The notes under the pieces: generated by a model | What the model was told of the DNA's origin: nothing | The model's database searches: none | The model's input: only the letters and a program-made list of their open reading frames with translations | Made by a program: the position numbers and the translations under genes | In this document: positions 1 through 7,104 of the stretch, in pieces | Position numbering within the stretch: position 1 is the first letter of the stretch | Layout of the letters: every line of letters starts with the position of its first letter | NCBI GenBank assembly: GCA_937928385.1 | Contig: CALEZD010000056.1 | Coordinates: 1-31,501, forward strand | From: an uncultured Bacteroidota bacterium | GTDB lineage: Bacteria > Bacteroidota > Bacteroidia > Chitinophagales > Chitinophagaceae | DNA length: 31,501 nt | Reading direction: 5' to 3'

Positions 1-343
1 CAAAGGCTATGGCTACAGCTGCTATGGTGGCGGTTTGTATTACGGCGAAAAAACTCCAGCCGTATAAAAAACCTATCAACGGATTAAATGCTTCTTTAAG
101 GTACACATACTGTCCGCCTGCCTTGGGGTACATACCGCTCAACTCTCCGTAGCTGATGGCTGCTGTCATGGTCATGATGCCCGTTATCACCCACACGGCA
201 ATCAGCCATCCGGCACTGCCTACATTACGTGTCATATCGGCACCAACTATGAAGATACCCGAGCCAATCATAGACCCGATAACCAACAATGTAGCGTCTA
301 ACAAGCTAAGCGACCTGTGGAATGATTCCTGTTTATTTTCCAA
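1..343 (-). CDS. APC-family amino-acid permease, N-terminal part (runs off the left edge)
   Basis: This is the N-terminal ~114 residues of an inner-membrane amino-acid/polyamine/organocation transporter. Translating the minus strand gives a first membrane helix with the unwound-helix motif GSMIGSGIFIV, a second hydrophobic segment (GWLIAVWVITGIMTMTAA), then the loop SYGELSGMYPKAGGQYVYLKE, typical of LAT/SLC7-like APC members, and a third helix. Substrate cannot be read from this part. The frame has no ATG before its upstream stop. The best start is a TTG at 343, giving M-E-N-K-Q-E-S-F-H-R-S-L. An ATG at 372 lies in another frame that hits a stop after 24 codons. The gene is followed by about 140 bp without a gene, then by the OmpH-like gene on the same strand. 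Family assignment is firm; the start is uncertain. Confidence 0.85.
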   Translation of the reverse strand, partial: MENKQESFHRSLSLLDATLLVIGSMIGSGIFIVGADMTRNVGSAGWLIAVWVITGIMTMTAAISYGELSGMYPKAGGQYVYLKEAFNPLIGFLYGWSFFAVIQTATIAAVAIAF

Positions 344-483
344 AGCAGTGGTTTTTGCAATGAAACGGCCATAATCAAGCAGAACGCCCGCACATATAAT
401 GCCACCCGCCTCATTAAACCAATTCTGCCTCTAACGGGAGTTTCACCAGATGAATAATAAATAAAGATACTAAGTTGAAAATA

Positions 484-1122
484 CTATTTATTTTTCTTCT
501 TTGTGTCTTTATTCTCTTTGGTGGCTTCTTTCTTATATAGCTCATTCATGCCGTTTACTACGTCCTGCGTAATATCCAACTGGTCGTTGGCCAGCATGAT
601 GAAACCAATAGCCCTGCTATGCGAGAGTATATAATCGAAATGTTTATCCTTATTGTATTCTTTCAAAAACTCGTCCAGCCTTTTTTGCAGGTCTTTGTTG
701 AATTCATCCTGTTCTGCCATCAGTTTTTCAGTTAGCGCCGCCTCTCTTGATTCAAGGCTTTGCTTCATCTGCATCAACCTTTTGGATGTTGACTCTAACT
801 CGGCCTGTGACAGTGCACCTGCATTTGCTTTACGCTCGGCAGCCACGTAGTCCTGCTGAAACTGGCGTTGAGAACGCTCCAGTTCTTCGCTCATGCCCTT
901 TTTGCGCTCTTCAAAGTCTTTCTTCTTTGTCTTCAGGTATTCGTACTGAGACTCCAGGGTATCAATATTCACATGGGCTATTCTGCCCCTGGTATCTGTT
1001 TGTTCGCTATTAACAGTCGTTGCTGTTTTCGATTCAGGCTTCCGCTCAGCCAACCTTAAACCAAATAATGCCAGTACCCCTACCAGGGCCAATGTGCTGA
1101 AAAGTATCGCCAGGTTCTTCAT
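484..1122 (-). CDS. OmpH/Skp-family periplasmic chaperone
   Basis: This 212-residue protein starts with a hydrophobic segment (about residues 4-24), which is either a signal peptide or an N-terminal anchor, since I see no clear cleavage site. A conserved start of the mature domain follows (RIAHVNIDTL, ~47-56). Residues ~60-160 are a long charged coiled coil rich in K, E and Q, as in Skp tentacles. The end resembles OmpH members (YILSHSRAIGFIMLANDQLDIT), followed by a lysine-rich tail. Skp/OmpH proteins hold unfolded outer-membrane proteins in the periplasm. Bacteroidota often carry OmpH genes beside bamA; here there is no bamA, but the tonB operon lies just upstream on the same strand. A possible -7 box (TACTTTTG) lies at 1155-1162 on the minus strand. 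Family confident; clients unknown. Confidence 0.87.
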   Translation of the reverse strand: MKNLAILFSTLALVGVLALFGLRLAERKPESKTATTVNSEQTDTRGRIAHVNIDTLESQYEYLKTKKKDFEERKKGMSEELERSQRQFQQDYVAAERKANAGALSQAELESTSKRLMQMKQSLESREAALTEKLMAEQDEFNKDLQKRLDEFLKEYNKDKHFDYILSHSRAIGFIMLANDQLDITQDVVNGMNELYKKEATKENKDTKKKNK

Positions 1123-1154
1123 GTATGTATTATTAGTGTGTGTTAAACAGTTAA

Positions 1155-1162
1155 CAAAAGTA
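1155..1162 (-). promoter_or_regulatory. Candidate -7 element for the OmpH-like gene
   Basis: On the minus strand TACTTTTG matches the Bacteroidota -7 consensus TAnnTTTG, 33 nt upstream of the ATG. I see no convincing TTG -33 element at the usual distance, so this is a weak call. Confidence 0.4.
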
Positions 1163-1227
1163 ATATCTTATAGTTTGCCTGTCTATAATTGTTTCTTAAA
1201 ACTTTGAAAAAGGAAGAAATATTGCGC

Positions 1228-1257
1228 AAGAAAGGCTGCTTAACGGCAGCCTTTCTT
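1228..1257 (-). terminator. Terminator hairpin after the tonB operon
   Basis: A 12-bp perfect inverted repeat (1228-1239 with 1246-1257, loop TTAACG) with a GC-rich core (GGCTGC/GCAGCC) and A/T-rich ends sits 28 bp beyond the tonB stop. It separates the tonB operon from the OmpH-like gene. Confidence 0.8.
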
Positions 1258-1284
1258 TGAATTATTATATTCTGCAGTATTTTG

Positions 1285-2085
1285 TTACTCAAGCTTGAAT
1301 ACGACCGGCAGTGTATAGTACACCTTTACGGCACGTCCGTTCTGTTTGCCGGGCTTCCATGCAGGCATGCTCTTTACCACACGCATAGCTTCTTCTTCCA
1401 GTCCGCCACCCAGGCGGCGGTTACCTGCTACTTCCACACCTGATATGGAACCATCTTCATTCACTACAAACCTGATAGCTACCCTACCTGAAATGCCGTT
1501 TTCTTTAGCCGCAGGAGGATATTTTATATTCTTGGCCAGGTATGCATTATGGTTGTAACCGGGGTCGGGCATCTGCTCTACATACTGAAACACTTCAGGC
1601 GCTTTCTGCTCTACCACACCTGTACCGGGGCCGGGATCTACTATACCGGGGTCCAGGGCATTGGGGTCTCCCTCAATATCCTTCAGGCCGGCGCTGGCGT
1701 CTTTCAGTTCTTCCTGTTCAGGTGGTACTTCCTCCTCTGCCACATCTTCATCCTTTTCTATCACCGGCGGTGTAAACTTAACCGTTGGCTTAACAGGTGG
1801 CGGCGGCGGCGGTGGCGGTGGCGGCGGTGGTTCATTAGGGTCTATTGGCGGCGGCTCCGCCAATATCACCTCTTTGGTAATGGCTTCGCGCGGGCCTTCA
1901 TTGGGTTTCAATGTAGATACCAATGCAGCAGCAGCTATTACAACGCCTATACCCCCTATTATGAACATGGAGCGCATCATCCGCTTAGGATAATTCTTGC
2001 GCAGCTCATAAGCGCCGTACACCTTGTTACGGCCCTCGAAGAGAATATCGAGATAGTCGCTGTTCAATATTTTATTACTATCCAT
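1285..2085 (-). CDS. tonB: Energy transducer TonB
   Basis: This is a 266-residue TonB that transmits energy from the inner-membrane ExbB-ExbD motor to TonB-dependent outer-membrane receptors. The cytoplasmic N-terminus carries the motif typical of Bacteroidota TonB (DILFEGRNKVYGAYELRKNY, ~14-33). One membrane helix follows (~40-60). A periplasmic spacer is rich in proline and acidic residues and contains 12 consecutive prolines (encoded at 1795-1830). The C-terminal TonB domain (~175-266) includes YPPAAKENGISGRV and PAWKPGKQNGR. It is the last gene of a four-gene minus-strand operon, 66 bp after exbD, and is followed by a strong hairpin. Which receptors it serves cannot be seen, as none are in the window. 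Confidence 0.95.
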   Translation of the reverse strand: MDSNKILNSDYLDILFEGRNKVYGAYELRKNYPKRMMRSMFIIGGIGVVIAAAALVSTLKPNEGPREAITKEVILAEPPPIDPNEPPPPPPPPPPPPVKPTVKFTPPVIEKDEDVAEEEVPPEQEELKDASAGLKDIEGDPNALDPGIVDPGPGTGVVEQKAPEVFQYVEQMPDPGYNHNAYLAKNIKYPPAAKENGISGRVAIRFVVNEDGSISGVEVAGNRRLGGGLEEEAMRVVKSMPAWKPGKQNGRAVKVYYTLPVVFKLE

Positions 2086-2151
2086 TTGTAAGTAATCTTT
2101 TTAATTTATAAGATGCTTTACATAACATCATTTCCATAAACAAGTACACGC

Positions 2152-2739
2152 TTATTCGCCCGCAGCCTGTTCTGTAGCTATTATAAACTCACGGTCTACA
2201 TCCGTAATGTCTACAATAGCATATACCCTTATATCGTTGATGGCCATTTCATCCAGGATGTTTACCAGGTCCTCGTAGGTACTGCTGGTATCCGGCTTTA
2301 TCAATATAGTGGCTTTGTCCTTTGCGGTAAGCTGGCCTTTACGCTTCAGCTCCTCCACGTCATTTTTCTTTTTTATAATCACATCCCTGATACCTTTTTC
2401 AGGTTTGAAACCGGTCACCTTTACATCGGGTGCTGTTTCAGGGTCGGTAGCCATACCCTCATAGTAGTAAATCCTGTGCTTTTTGCTCAGGAGTACTGTA
2501 AGGGCGGTACTTTCCTTTATTTTGGTTTCTTCCTCTTCAGGAATAATCTCATCCTTATATGGCATATTTATCTCCATGGTCTTAGGCTTGTTCAGCGTAG
2601 TTGTCATCATAAAGAATGTGATCAACAGGAAACCTAAGTCCACCATCGGAGTTAAATCCACGCGTGTGGACAGCTTCTTACCTTTCTTGACCCCCGGGCC
2701 TTTTTTGCCGCCCTTATCGGCGACTTCCATTTCTGCCAT
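2152..2739 (-). CDS. exbD: ExbD/TolR-family biopolymer transport protein (second copy in operon)
   Basis: This 195-residue ExbD-like protein is a subunit of the proton-driven motor that energises TonB. It has a short basic cytoplasmic N-terminus and then one membrane helix beginning RVDLTPMVDLGFLLITFFM. Asp34 in that helix is in the position of the essential protonatable aspartate of ExbD/TolR. The rest is a periplasmic domain (about 55-195) with an extra charged insert around 115-140 (DVIIKKKNDVEELKRKGQ). It lies between a different ExbD (34 bp upstream) and tonB (66 bp downstream). Paired, non-identical ExbDs are a common arrangement in Bacteroidota. It could equally be named TolR, but linkage to tonB favours ExbD. 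Confidence 0.9.
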   Translation of the reverse strand: MAEMEVADKGGKKGPGVKKGKKLSTRVDLTPMVDLGFLLITFFMMTTTLNKPKTMEINMPYKDEIIPEEEETKIKESTALTVLLSKKHRIYYYEGMATDPETAPDVKVTGFKPEKGIRDVIIKKKNDVEELKRKGQLTAKDKATILIKPDTSSTYEDLVNILDEMAINDIRVYAIVDITDVDREFIIATEQAAGE

Positions 2740-2773
2740 GGAACTAAGATTTTAATAACGTTTTTAATAATAT

Positions 2774-3436
2774 TTATCCTTCTTTCCTGCCGCCCATTAC
2801 CTCTTCGTAAGCTGCGGTACCCGGCGGAACAGCCTTCAACCCTGTTATCAGGTTGAACTTGAATATCTTCCAGCCTTCCAGCGTACCTATTACCTTTTTA
2901 ATATCAGGGTAAGACGCTTTACCGTCGGCCTTGATAGTAATACGCAACTTGGGGTTGGAATACCTGGCTTCTTTTATCCATAGCGCCAGCTCGTGCCTTT
3001 CCGATGTCACTATTGTATCGGTAGGTATACCGGGCGCCTGCTTGTCCATAGCTGCACGCTGATCGGGTGTCGCACCCAGGTATTCTTTTAAGCGGTTGAA
3101 AGGCATACCTACCGAAGCACCGATAATGAAGGTTTTCTTTTCTTCCTCGGTCAGGTTAAGGCCTTTTTGCTCATCCAGCTTGGTAATCAGGTCTTCGCGC
3201 ACTTTCTGGTTATCTATCGAAAAGAAGATACGCCCGTCCGGGTCAACCGTGATCAACATGATGTCGGCATCGGGCAGCGGTATCTCCGAAATAGAATTCG
3301 GAGTAGTTACCGTTACCGGCTCATCCGGCCTGAATTGTGTTGCCAGCATGAAGAACGTCAGCAGCAGGAACGCAACGTCACACATTGCGGTCATGTCCAC
3401 ATTCGTACTCTTCTTCGGCATTGAATGGTTTGCCAT
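2774..3436 (-). CDS. exbD: ExbD/TolR-family biopolymer transport protein (first copy in operon)
   Basis: This 220-residue ExbD homologue starts with a short N-terminus and a membrane helix, VDMTAMCDVAFLLLTFFML, with the conserved aspartate at Asp20. A longer periplasmic domain follows. It differs clearly in sequence from the neighbouring ExbD and has its own insert (about residues 115-150, including LGATPDQRAAMDKQAPGIP). The two may form a mixed ExbD dimer inside the ExbB pentamer, but that is inference. It sits 95 bp downstream of exbB and 34 bp upstream of the second exbD, all on the minus strand. Confidence 0.9.
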   Translation of the reverse strand: MANHSMPKKSTNVDMTAMCDVAFLLLTFFMLATQFRPDEPVTVTTPNSISEIPLPDADIMLITVDPDGRIFFSIDNQKVREDLITKLDEQKGLNLTEEEKKTFIIGASVGMPFNRLKEYLGATPDQRAAMDKQAPGIPTDTIVTSERHELALWIKEARYSNPKLRITIKADGKASYPDIKKVIGTLEGWKIFKFNLITGLKAVPPGTAAYEEVMGGRKEG

Positions 3437-3531
3437 CTGTTATATTTCTACACTGTTCAATTAATAAGATTCTGTTGCGGCATTTTTCCACAACTCGTTT
3501 CCATCACAAACACTGATAACTACAATAACTA

Positions 3532-4365
3532 TTACTTATAGTTAGCGTAGAAGTTCTGAGTCAGTGTGAAACCGCTTTCGTTAATACCGAACGTGATATT
3601 ATCTATAATGGTAGTATAGAAGTTGTATGCGATAATGGCTATAGCCGATGTACCGATACCCAGGGCTGTATTTACCAGGGCCTCAGATATACCTGCTGCC
3701 AGTGCGGCACTATCAGGTGCTCCGCCTGTTGACATCGCGTCGAAGGCGCGTATCATACCCAATACCGTACCGAACAGGCCTATCAGCGTAGCTACCGATG
3801 CGATGGTAGACAGGAACACCATGTTCTTTTCCATCACGGGCATTTCCAGCGCTGTGGCCTCTTCTATCTCCTTCTGGATGCTGGCTATCTTCTGCTCAGT
3901 CTCCAGCTCTTTGTTATCAATCATTTCGCGGTACTTTATCAGGCCTGACTTCATAACATTGCCTACGCTACCGGCTTGTTTATCGCACTCAGCCATTGCT
4001 GCGTCTATGTTTTTGTTAGCCAGGTGGTACTGTACTTTACGCACAAACTCTGTGGCATTTACCTTACCCTTAGCTTTGAAAACCGTCATAGCACGCTCAA
4101 ATACGAAGAATAACAGCGTTAATGCCGTTGCCATAAGGATAGGTACTACCCAGCCGCCCAGGTACATGGTACCCAACAGGTTTGCAGGCACATGCCTTTC
4201 ATCATCCCTGAAGTTGGCACTGCTTCCGAAATACAAATGGAATATTGCCTCTGCTATTGCAATCATTACTACAATTACCAAAAAGTTTTTCAGCAGGTCA
4301 CTTGATTTGTTAGGCTGGCCTGCACGTGCACCTTGTGGTTTTGCGGCTGATTTTACTTCTGCCAT
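3532..4365 (-). CDS. exbB: MotA/TolQ/ExbB proton channel family protein
   Basis: This 277-residue ExbB-type protein forms the proton-conducting pentamer around the ExbD dimer in the inner membrane. Hydrophobic helices lie at about 28-47, 70-90, 183-207 and 235-255. The family-typical segment at about 180-205 includes STIASVATLIGLFGTVLGMI, followed by AFDAM and ALVNTALG. The extra N-terminal membrane segment is typical of the longer Bacteroidota form. It is the first gene of exbB-exbD-exbD-tonB. A very good promoter (TTG, 19-bp spacer, TATCTTTGC) lies about 60-95 bp upstream on the minus strand. Confidence 0.93.
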   Translation of the reverse strand: MAEVKSAAKPQGARAGQPNKSSDLLKNFLVIVVMIAIAEAIFHLYFGSSANFRDDERHVPANLLGTMYLGGWVVPILMATALTLLFFVFERAMTVFKAKGKVNATEFVRKVQYHLANKNIDAAMAECDKQAGSVGNVMKSGLIKYREMIDNKELETEQKIASIQKEIEEATALEMPVMEKNMVFLSTIASVATLIGLFGTVLGMIRAFDAMSTGGAPDSAALAAGISEALVNTALGIGTSAIAIIAYNFYTTIIDNITFGINESGFTLTQNFYANYK

Positions 4366-4428
4366 AATTCTGGATTTTACTAGTTTTAGTTTAGTTTACT
4401 ATTTAATACAATATATATACGAGAGTTT

Positions 4429-4459
4429 GCAAAGATATACGGATGCCTCAAAATATCAA
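4429..4459 (-). promoter_or_regulatory. Promoter of the exbB-exbD-exbD-tonB operon
   Basis: Reading the minus strand, TTG (4459-4457) is followed after 19 bp by TATCTTTGC (4437-4429). This matches the Bacteroidota consensus TTG-N19-TAnnTTTGC. It leaves a leader of about 60 nt before the exbB ATG. Confidence 0.75.
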
Positions 4460-4494
4460 TTCGGGTTTCCTAATTTTCTCATAAAGTTAATGTA

Positions 4495-4514
4495 GTGTTA
4501 CATACCTGTGACAC
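4495..4514. promoter_or_regulatory. CRP/FNR-like dyad operator candidate
   Basis: GTGTTACATACCTGTGACAC is an inverted repeat of 8-bp arms around TACC, with a single T/C mismatch (a G-T wobble in RNA). It resembles CRP/FNR-superfamily half-sites (TGTGA). It sits between the divergent tonB-operon and ppa promoters, about 36 bp upstream of the exbB -33 element and about 98 bp upstream of the ppa -7 element. No T-tract follows, so it is unlikely to be a terminator. Confidence 0.4.
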
Positions 4515-4611
4515 AGAGGCCTGTTCTGCATAACCTGTAAAACAAACGAAATGTTTGCCAAGGTATTGTTTTTTATCCTTTAAAGTTAGGCCGTTTAGCG
4601 ATTTTAACATT

Positions 4612-4620
4612 TACCTTTGC
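4612..4620 (+). promoter_or_regulatory. -7 element of the ppa operon
   Basis: TACCTTTGC is a perfect TAnnTTTGC box, 19 bp before the ppa ATG. The -33 region has no clean TTG at the usual spacing, only T-rich sequence (GTTTAG near 4593). Confidence 0.65.
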
Positions 4621-4639
4621 AGTCTTAAATCAATAAAAG

Positions 4640-5200
4640 ATGAATTTCAACCCCTGGCATTCAGTGAGTTATGGAGAAAACGTTCCGGAGACGGTAACAG
4701 CGGTAATAGAAATACCCAAAGGCTCGAGGGCAAAGTATGAACTGGACAAAGAAACGGGAATGCTGAAGCTGGACCGCGTATTGTACTCATCGGTGTACTA
4801 CCCCGCTAACTACGGTTTTATACCCCGCACCTACTGCGACGACAAAGACCCACTGGATATATTAGTACTTTCGCAGATAACCATGCACCCTATGACACTG
4901 GTAGAAGCCAAAGTAATAGGCGTGATGCGCATGCTGGACCAGGGCGAGGCTGATGACAAGCTGATAGCAGTATGTGCCAACGACATGAGTGTAGCCCATA
5001 TAAATGATATAAGTGAATTACCTTCACATTTCATAAACGAGCTGCGCCACTTTTTTGAAGAATACAAGAAGCTGGAAAACAAGGTGGTGAAGATAGAAGA
5101 GTTTGAAGGGCAGCGCCTGGCCAAAAAGATACTGATGCACAGCATCAACGATTATGTAGCCAAGTTTGGCGAGCCGGCCCAACGCGAATCAGTTAACTAA
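4640..5200 (+). CDS. ppa: Inorganic pyrophosphatase, family I
   Basis: This 186-residue soluble enzyme hydrolyses pyrophosphate to two phosphates and so pulls nucleotide- and aminoacyl-activating reactions forward. Family I features are seen: the N-terminal IEIPKGSRAKYELDKETG (~23-40), VYYPANYGFIPRT (~52-64), the metal-binding acidic motif DDKDPLDI with D68, D70 and D73, and a second acidic cluster (DQGEADDKLIAV, ~99-110). Length fits bacterial hexameric enzymes. It leads a plus-strand cluster with a TauE-like gene 12 bp downstream and asnS after that. The pairing with asnS makes sense because tRNA charging releases pyrophosphate, though this link is inference. Confidence 0.95.
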   Translation: MNFNPWHSVSYGENVPETVTAVIEIPKGSRAKYELDKETGMLKLDRVLYSSVYYPANYGFIPRTYCDDKDPLDILVLSQITMHPMTLVEAKVIGVMRMLDQGEADDKLIAVCANDMSVAHINDISELPSHFINELRHFFEEYKKLENKVVKIEEFEGQRLAKKILMHSINDYVAKFGEPAQRESVN

Positions 5201-5212
5201 AACACCATATAT

Positions 5213-5584
5213 ATGAGTACGGGTTATATTCTCACTTTATTGGTTATAGGCTTCGCAGCAGGATTCATGTCCAGCCTGGTAGGGATAGGCGGCGGTGTGG
5301 TGATAGTTCCCGCCCTGGTCATTATATTCGGGTTGTCGCAAAAGATGGCGCAGGGCACTTCGCTGGCTATGTTGTCATTGCCGGTAGCATTTATAGGTGC
5401 TTACAATTATTATAAAGAAGGGCAGGTAAACTGGAAGATGGCCCTGATACTTGCTGCTACCTTTGTAATAGGAGGCTACCTGGGCAGCAAGGTGGTGCTG
5501 GGCCTCGACTCAAGTATCATTAAAAAGATATTCGCCATCTTCATGATAGCGATTGCCGTTAAGTATTTATTTTTCGACAAATAA
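5213..5584 (+). CDS. Half-size TauE/SafE (TSUP) family membrane protein
   Basis: This small integral membrane protein of 123 residues has four predicted helices (~5-38, 47-65, 74-93, 103-120). It starts with the TSUP signature region GFAAGFMSSLVGIGGGVVIVP and has the second conserved element QKMAQGTSLAMLSLPVAFIGA, followed by YLGSKVVLGL. Typical TauE/SafE sulfite/organosulfur exporters are about 240-270 residues with two such repeats. This protein has one repeat only and would need to dimerise to make a full transporter. The frame is intact, with no sign of a second half downstream before asnS. Substrate unknown. It is packed between ppa and asnS, so co-transcription is likely. Confidence 0.85.
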   Translation: MSTGYILTLLVIGFAAGFMSSLVGIGGGVVIVPALVIIFGLSQKMAQGTSLAMLSLPVAFIGAYNYYKEGQVNWKMALILAATFVIGGYLGSKVVLGLDSSIIKKIFAIFMIAIAVKYLFFDK

Positions 5585-5614
5585 TGAATAATAAGGCCCG
5601 GAAGGGCATATAGT

Positions 5615-7048
5615 ATGAAACGCACAAAGATTAAGCAGATACTGCAAAGCGGAGAAACAGACTACAAAGTAAATGTAAGGGGATGGGTACGCTCGTTCCG
5701 CAACAACCAGTTTATAGCCCTGAACGACGGCTCTTGCCTGGGCAACCTGCAGGTGGTGATAGACTTTGAAAATACAGATGAGCAACTGTTGAAGAACATT
5801 ACTACCGGCGCGGCACTGAATATAAACGGCACGGTGGTAGCATCGTTGGGTAAGGGACAAACGGTGGAAGTAAAGGCCGATACGGTAGAACTTTACGGAG
5901 CCTGCGACCCCGAGGTATATCCGCTGCAGTTGAAGAACCGTCCCAGCCTGGAGTACCTGCGCGAAATAGCGCACCTGCGTTTCCGTACCAATACATTCAG
6001 CGCGGTGTTTCGCGTAAGGCATACCCTGGCTTATGCCATACACAAGTTCTTTAACGACAGGGGCTTTGTGTACCTGCATACACCCATTGTAACCGCCAGC
6101 GATGCTGAGGGTGCGGGCGAGATGTTTAAAGTAACTACCCTGCCCTTTGATAATACACCGCGCAAAGAAGACGGCAGCATCAACTTTGAAGAAGACTTCT
6201 TTGGCCGTGCTACCAACCTGACTGTGAGCGGGCAACTGGAAGGCGAACTGGGCGCTACGGCATTGGGCGAAGTGTACACCTTCGGGCCTACCTTTCGTGC
6301 AGAGAACAGTAATACAGCCCGCCACCTGGCAGAGTTCTGGATGATAGAACCTGAAGTGGCCTTTAACGATATACACGACAATGCTGACCTGGCAGAAGAC
6401 CTGCTGAAATACATTATACAATACGCGCTGGACCAGAACAGGGAAGACCTGGAGTTTTTGGCAGAAAGACTGAAGAACGAAGAAAGCCAGAAACCGCAGA
6501 ACGAGCGCAGCGAAATGGGGCTGGTAGAGAAGCTGGAATTTGTGCTGAACAACAGGTTTGAGCGCATCACTTATACCGAGGCAATAGATATACTGATGCA
6601 ATCGAAACCGTACAAGAAGAAGCAGTTTCAGTACGACGTAAGTTGGGGTATAGATATGCAGAGCGAGCATGAACGCTACCTGGTGGAGAAGCATTTTAAG
6701 AAGCCGGTGATAGTAACCGACTACCCTAAAGACATCAAGGCCTTCTATATGCGGCAGAATGATGACGGCAAAACCGTGGCCGCTATGGATATACTGGCGC
6801 CAGGTATTGGCGAAATAGTGGGCGGCTCGCAGCGTGAAGAGCGACTGGACAAACTGGAGCAGCGCATGAGGGAAATGCATATACCTGTAGAAGAAATGTA
6901 CTGGTACCTCGACACCCGCCGCTTTGGCACAGTGCCCCATGCGGGCTTTGGGCTGGGCTTTGAGCGTATGGTGCTGTTCGTTACCGGCATGACCAATATA
7001 CGCGATGTAATACCCTTCCCGCGTACACCGGGTAATGCTGAGTTTTAA
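5615..7048 (+). CDS. asnS: Asparaginyl-tRNA synthetase
   Basis: This class IIb aminoacyl-tRNA synthetase of 477 residues attaches asparagine to tRNA-Asn. The N-terminal OB-fold anticodon-binding domain (~15-105) includes VRGWVRSFRNNQFIALNDGS. The catalytic core shows class II motif 2 around FRAENSNTARHLAEFWMIEPE (~225-245) and motif 3 at the C-terminus (GFGLGFERMVLFVTGMTNI, ~445-463, then RDVIPFPRTPGNAEF). The lack of an AspRS-type GAD insertion and the ending FPRTPGNAEF support AsnRS over AspRS. It lies 30 bp after the TauE-like gene and ends at a strong hairpin shared with the convergent DUF4421-like gene. A long open frame runs antisense to it but looks like a codon-bias shadow. Confidence 0.96.
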   Translation: MKRTKIKQILQSGETDYKVNVRGWVRSFRNNQFIALNDGSCLGNLQVVIDFENTDEQLLKNITTGAALNINGTVVASLGKGQTVEVKADTVELYGACDPEVYPLQLKNRPSLEYLREIAHLRFRTNTFSAVFRVRHTLAYAIHKFFNDRGFVYLHTPIVTASDAEGAGEMFKVTTLPFDNTPRKEDGSINFEEDFFGRATNLTVSGQLEGELGATALGEVYTFGPTFRAENSNTARHLAEFWMIEPEVAFNDIHDNADLAEDLLKYIIQYALDQNREDLEFLAERLKNEESQKPQNERSEMGLVEKLEFVLNNRFERITYTEAIDILMQSKPYKKKQFQYDVSWGIDMQSEHERYLVEKHFKKPVIVTDYPKDIKAFYMRQNDDGKTVAAMDILAPGIGEIVGGSQREERLDKLEQRMREMHIPVEEMYWYLDTRRFGTVPHAGFGLGFERMVLFVTGMTNIRDVIPFPRTPGNAEF

Positions 7049-7072
7049 TCATAGCATACATACAATTTTCAT

Positions 7073-7104
7073 AAAAATGACAGGATGATTATCCTGTCAT
7101 TTTT
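7073..7104. terminator. Bidirectional terminator between asnS and the DUF4421-like gene
   Basis: A perfect 14-bp inverted repeat (7073-7086 with 7091-7104, loop GATT) runs A-tract, GC core, T-tract, so it can act in both directions. On the minus strand it overlaps the stop codon and last codons of the DUF4421-like gene. Confidence 0.85.

Noticed and set aside
3623..4495. A 290-codon plus-strand frame antisense to exbB
   Set aside because: It lies over a clear exbB gene, has Ser/Ile-rich shadow text, and runs across the divergent promoter region.
5596..5607. GCCC-GGAA-GGGC hairpin between the TauE-like gene and asnS
   Set aside because: Only a 4-bp stem with no T-tract. The genes are 30 bp apart and most likely co-transcribed.
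5567..6940. A 457-codon open frame on the minus strand antisense to asnS
   Set aside because: It covers a highly conserved synthetase gene in full. Its protein is rich in Tyr, Gln, Val and His with no domain, as expected from reversed codon bias. It would also start inside the gene and have no promoter.
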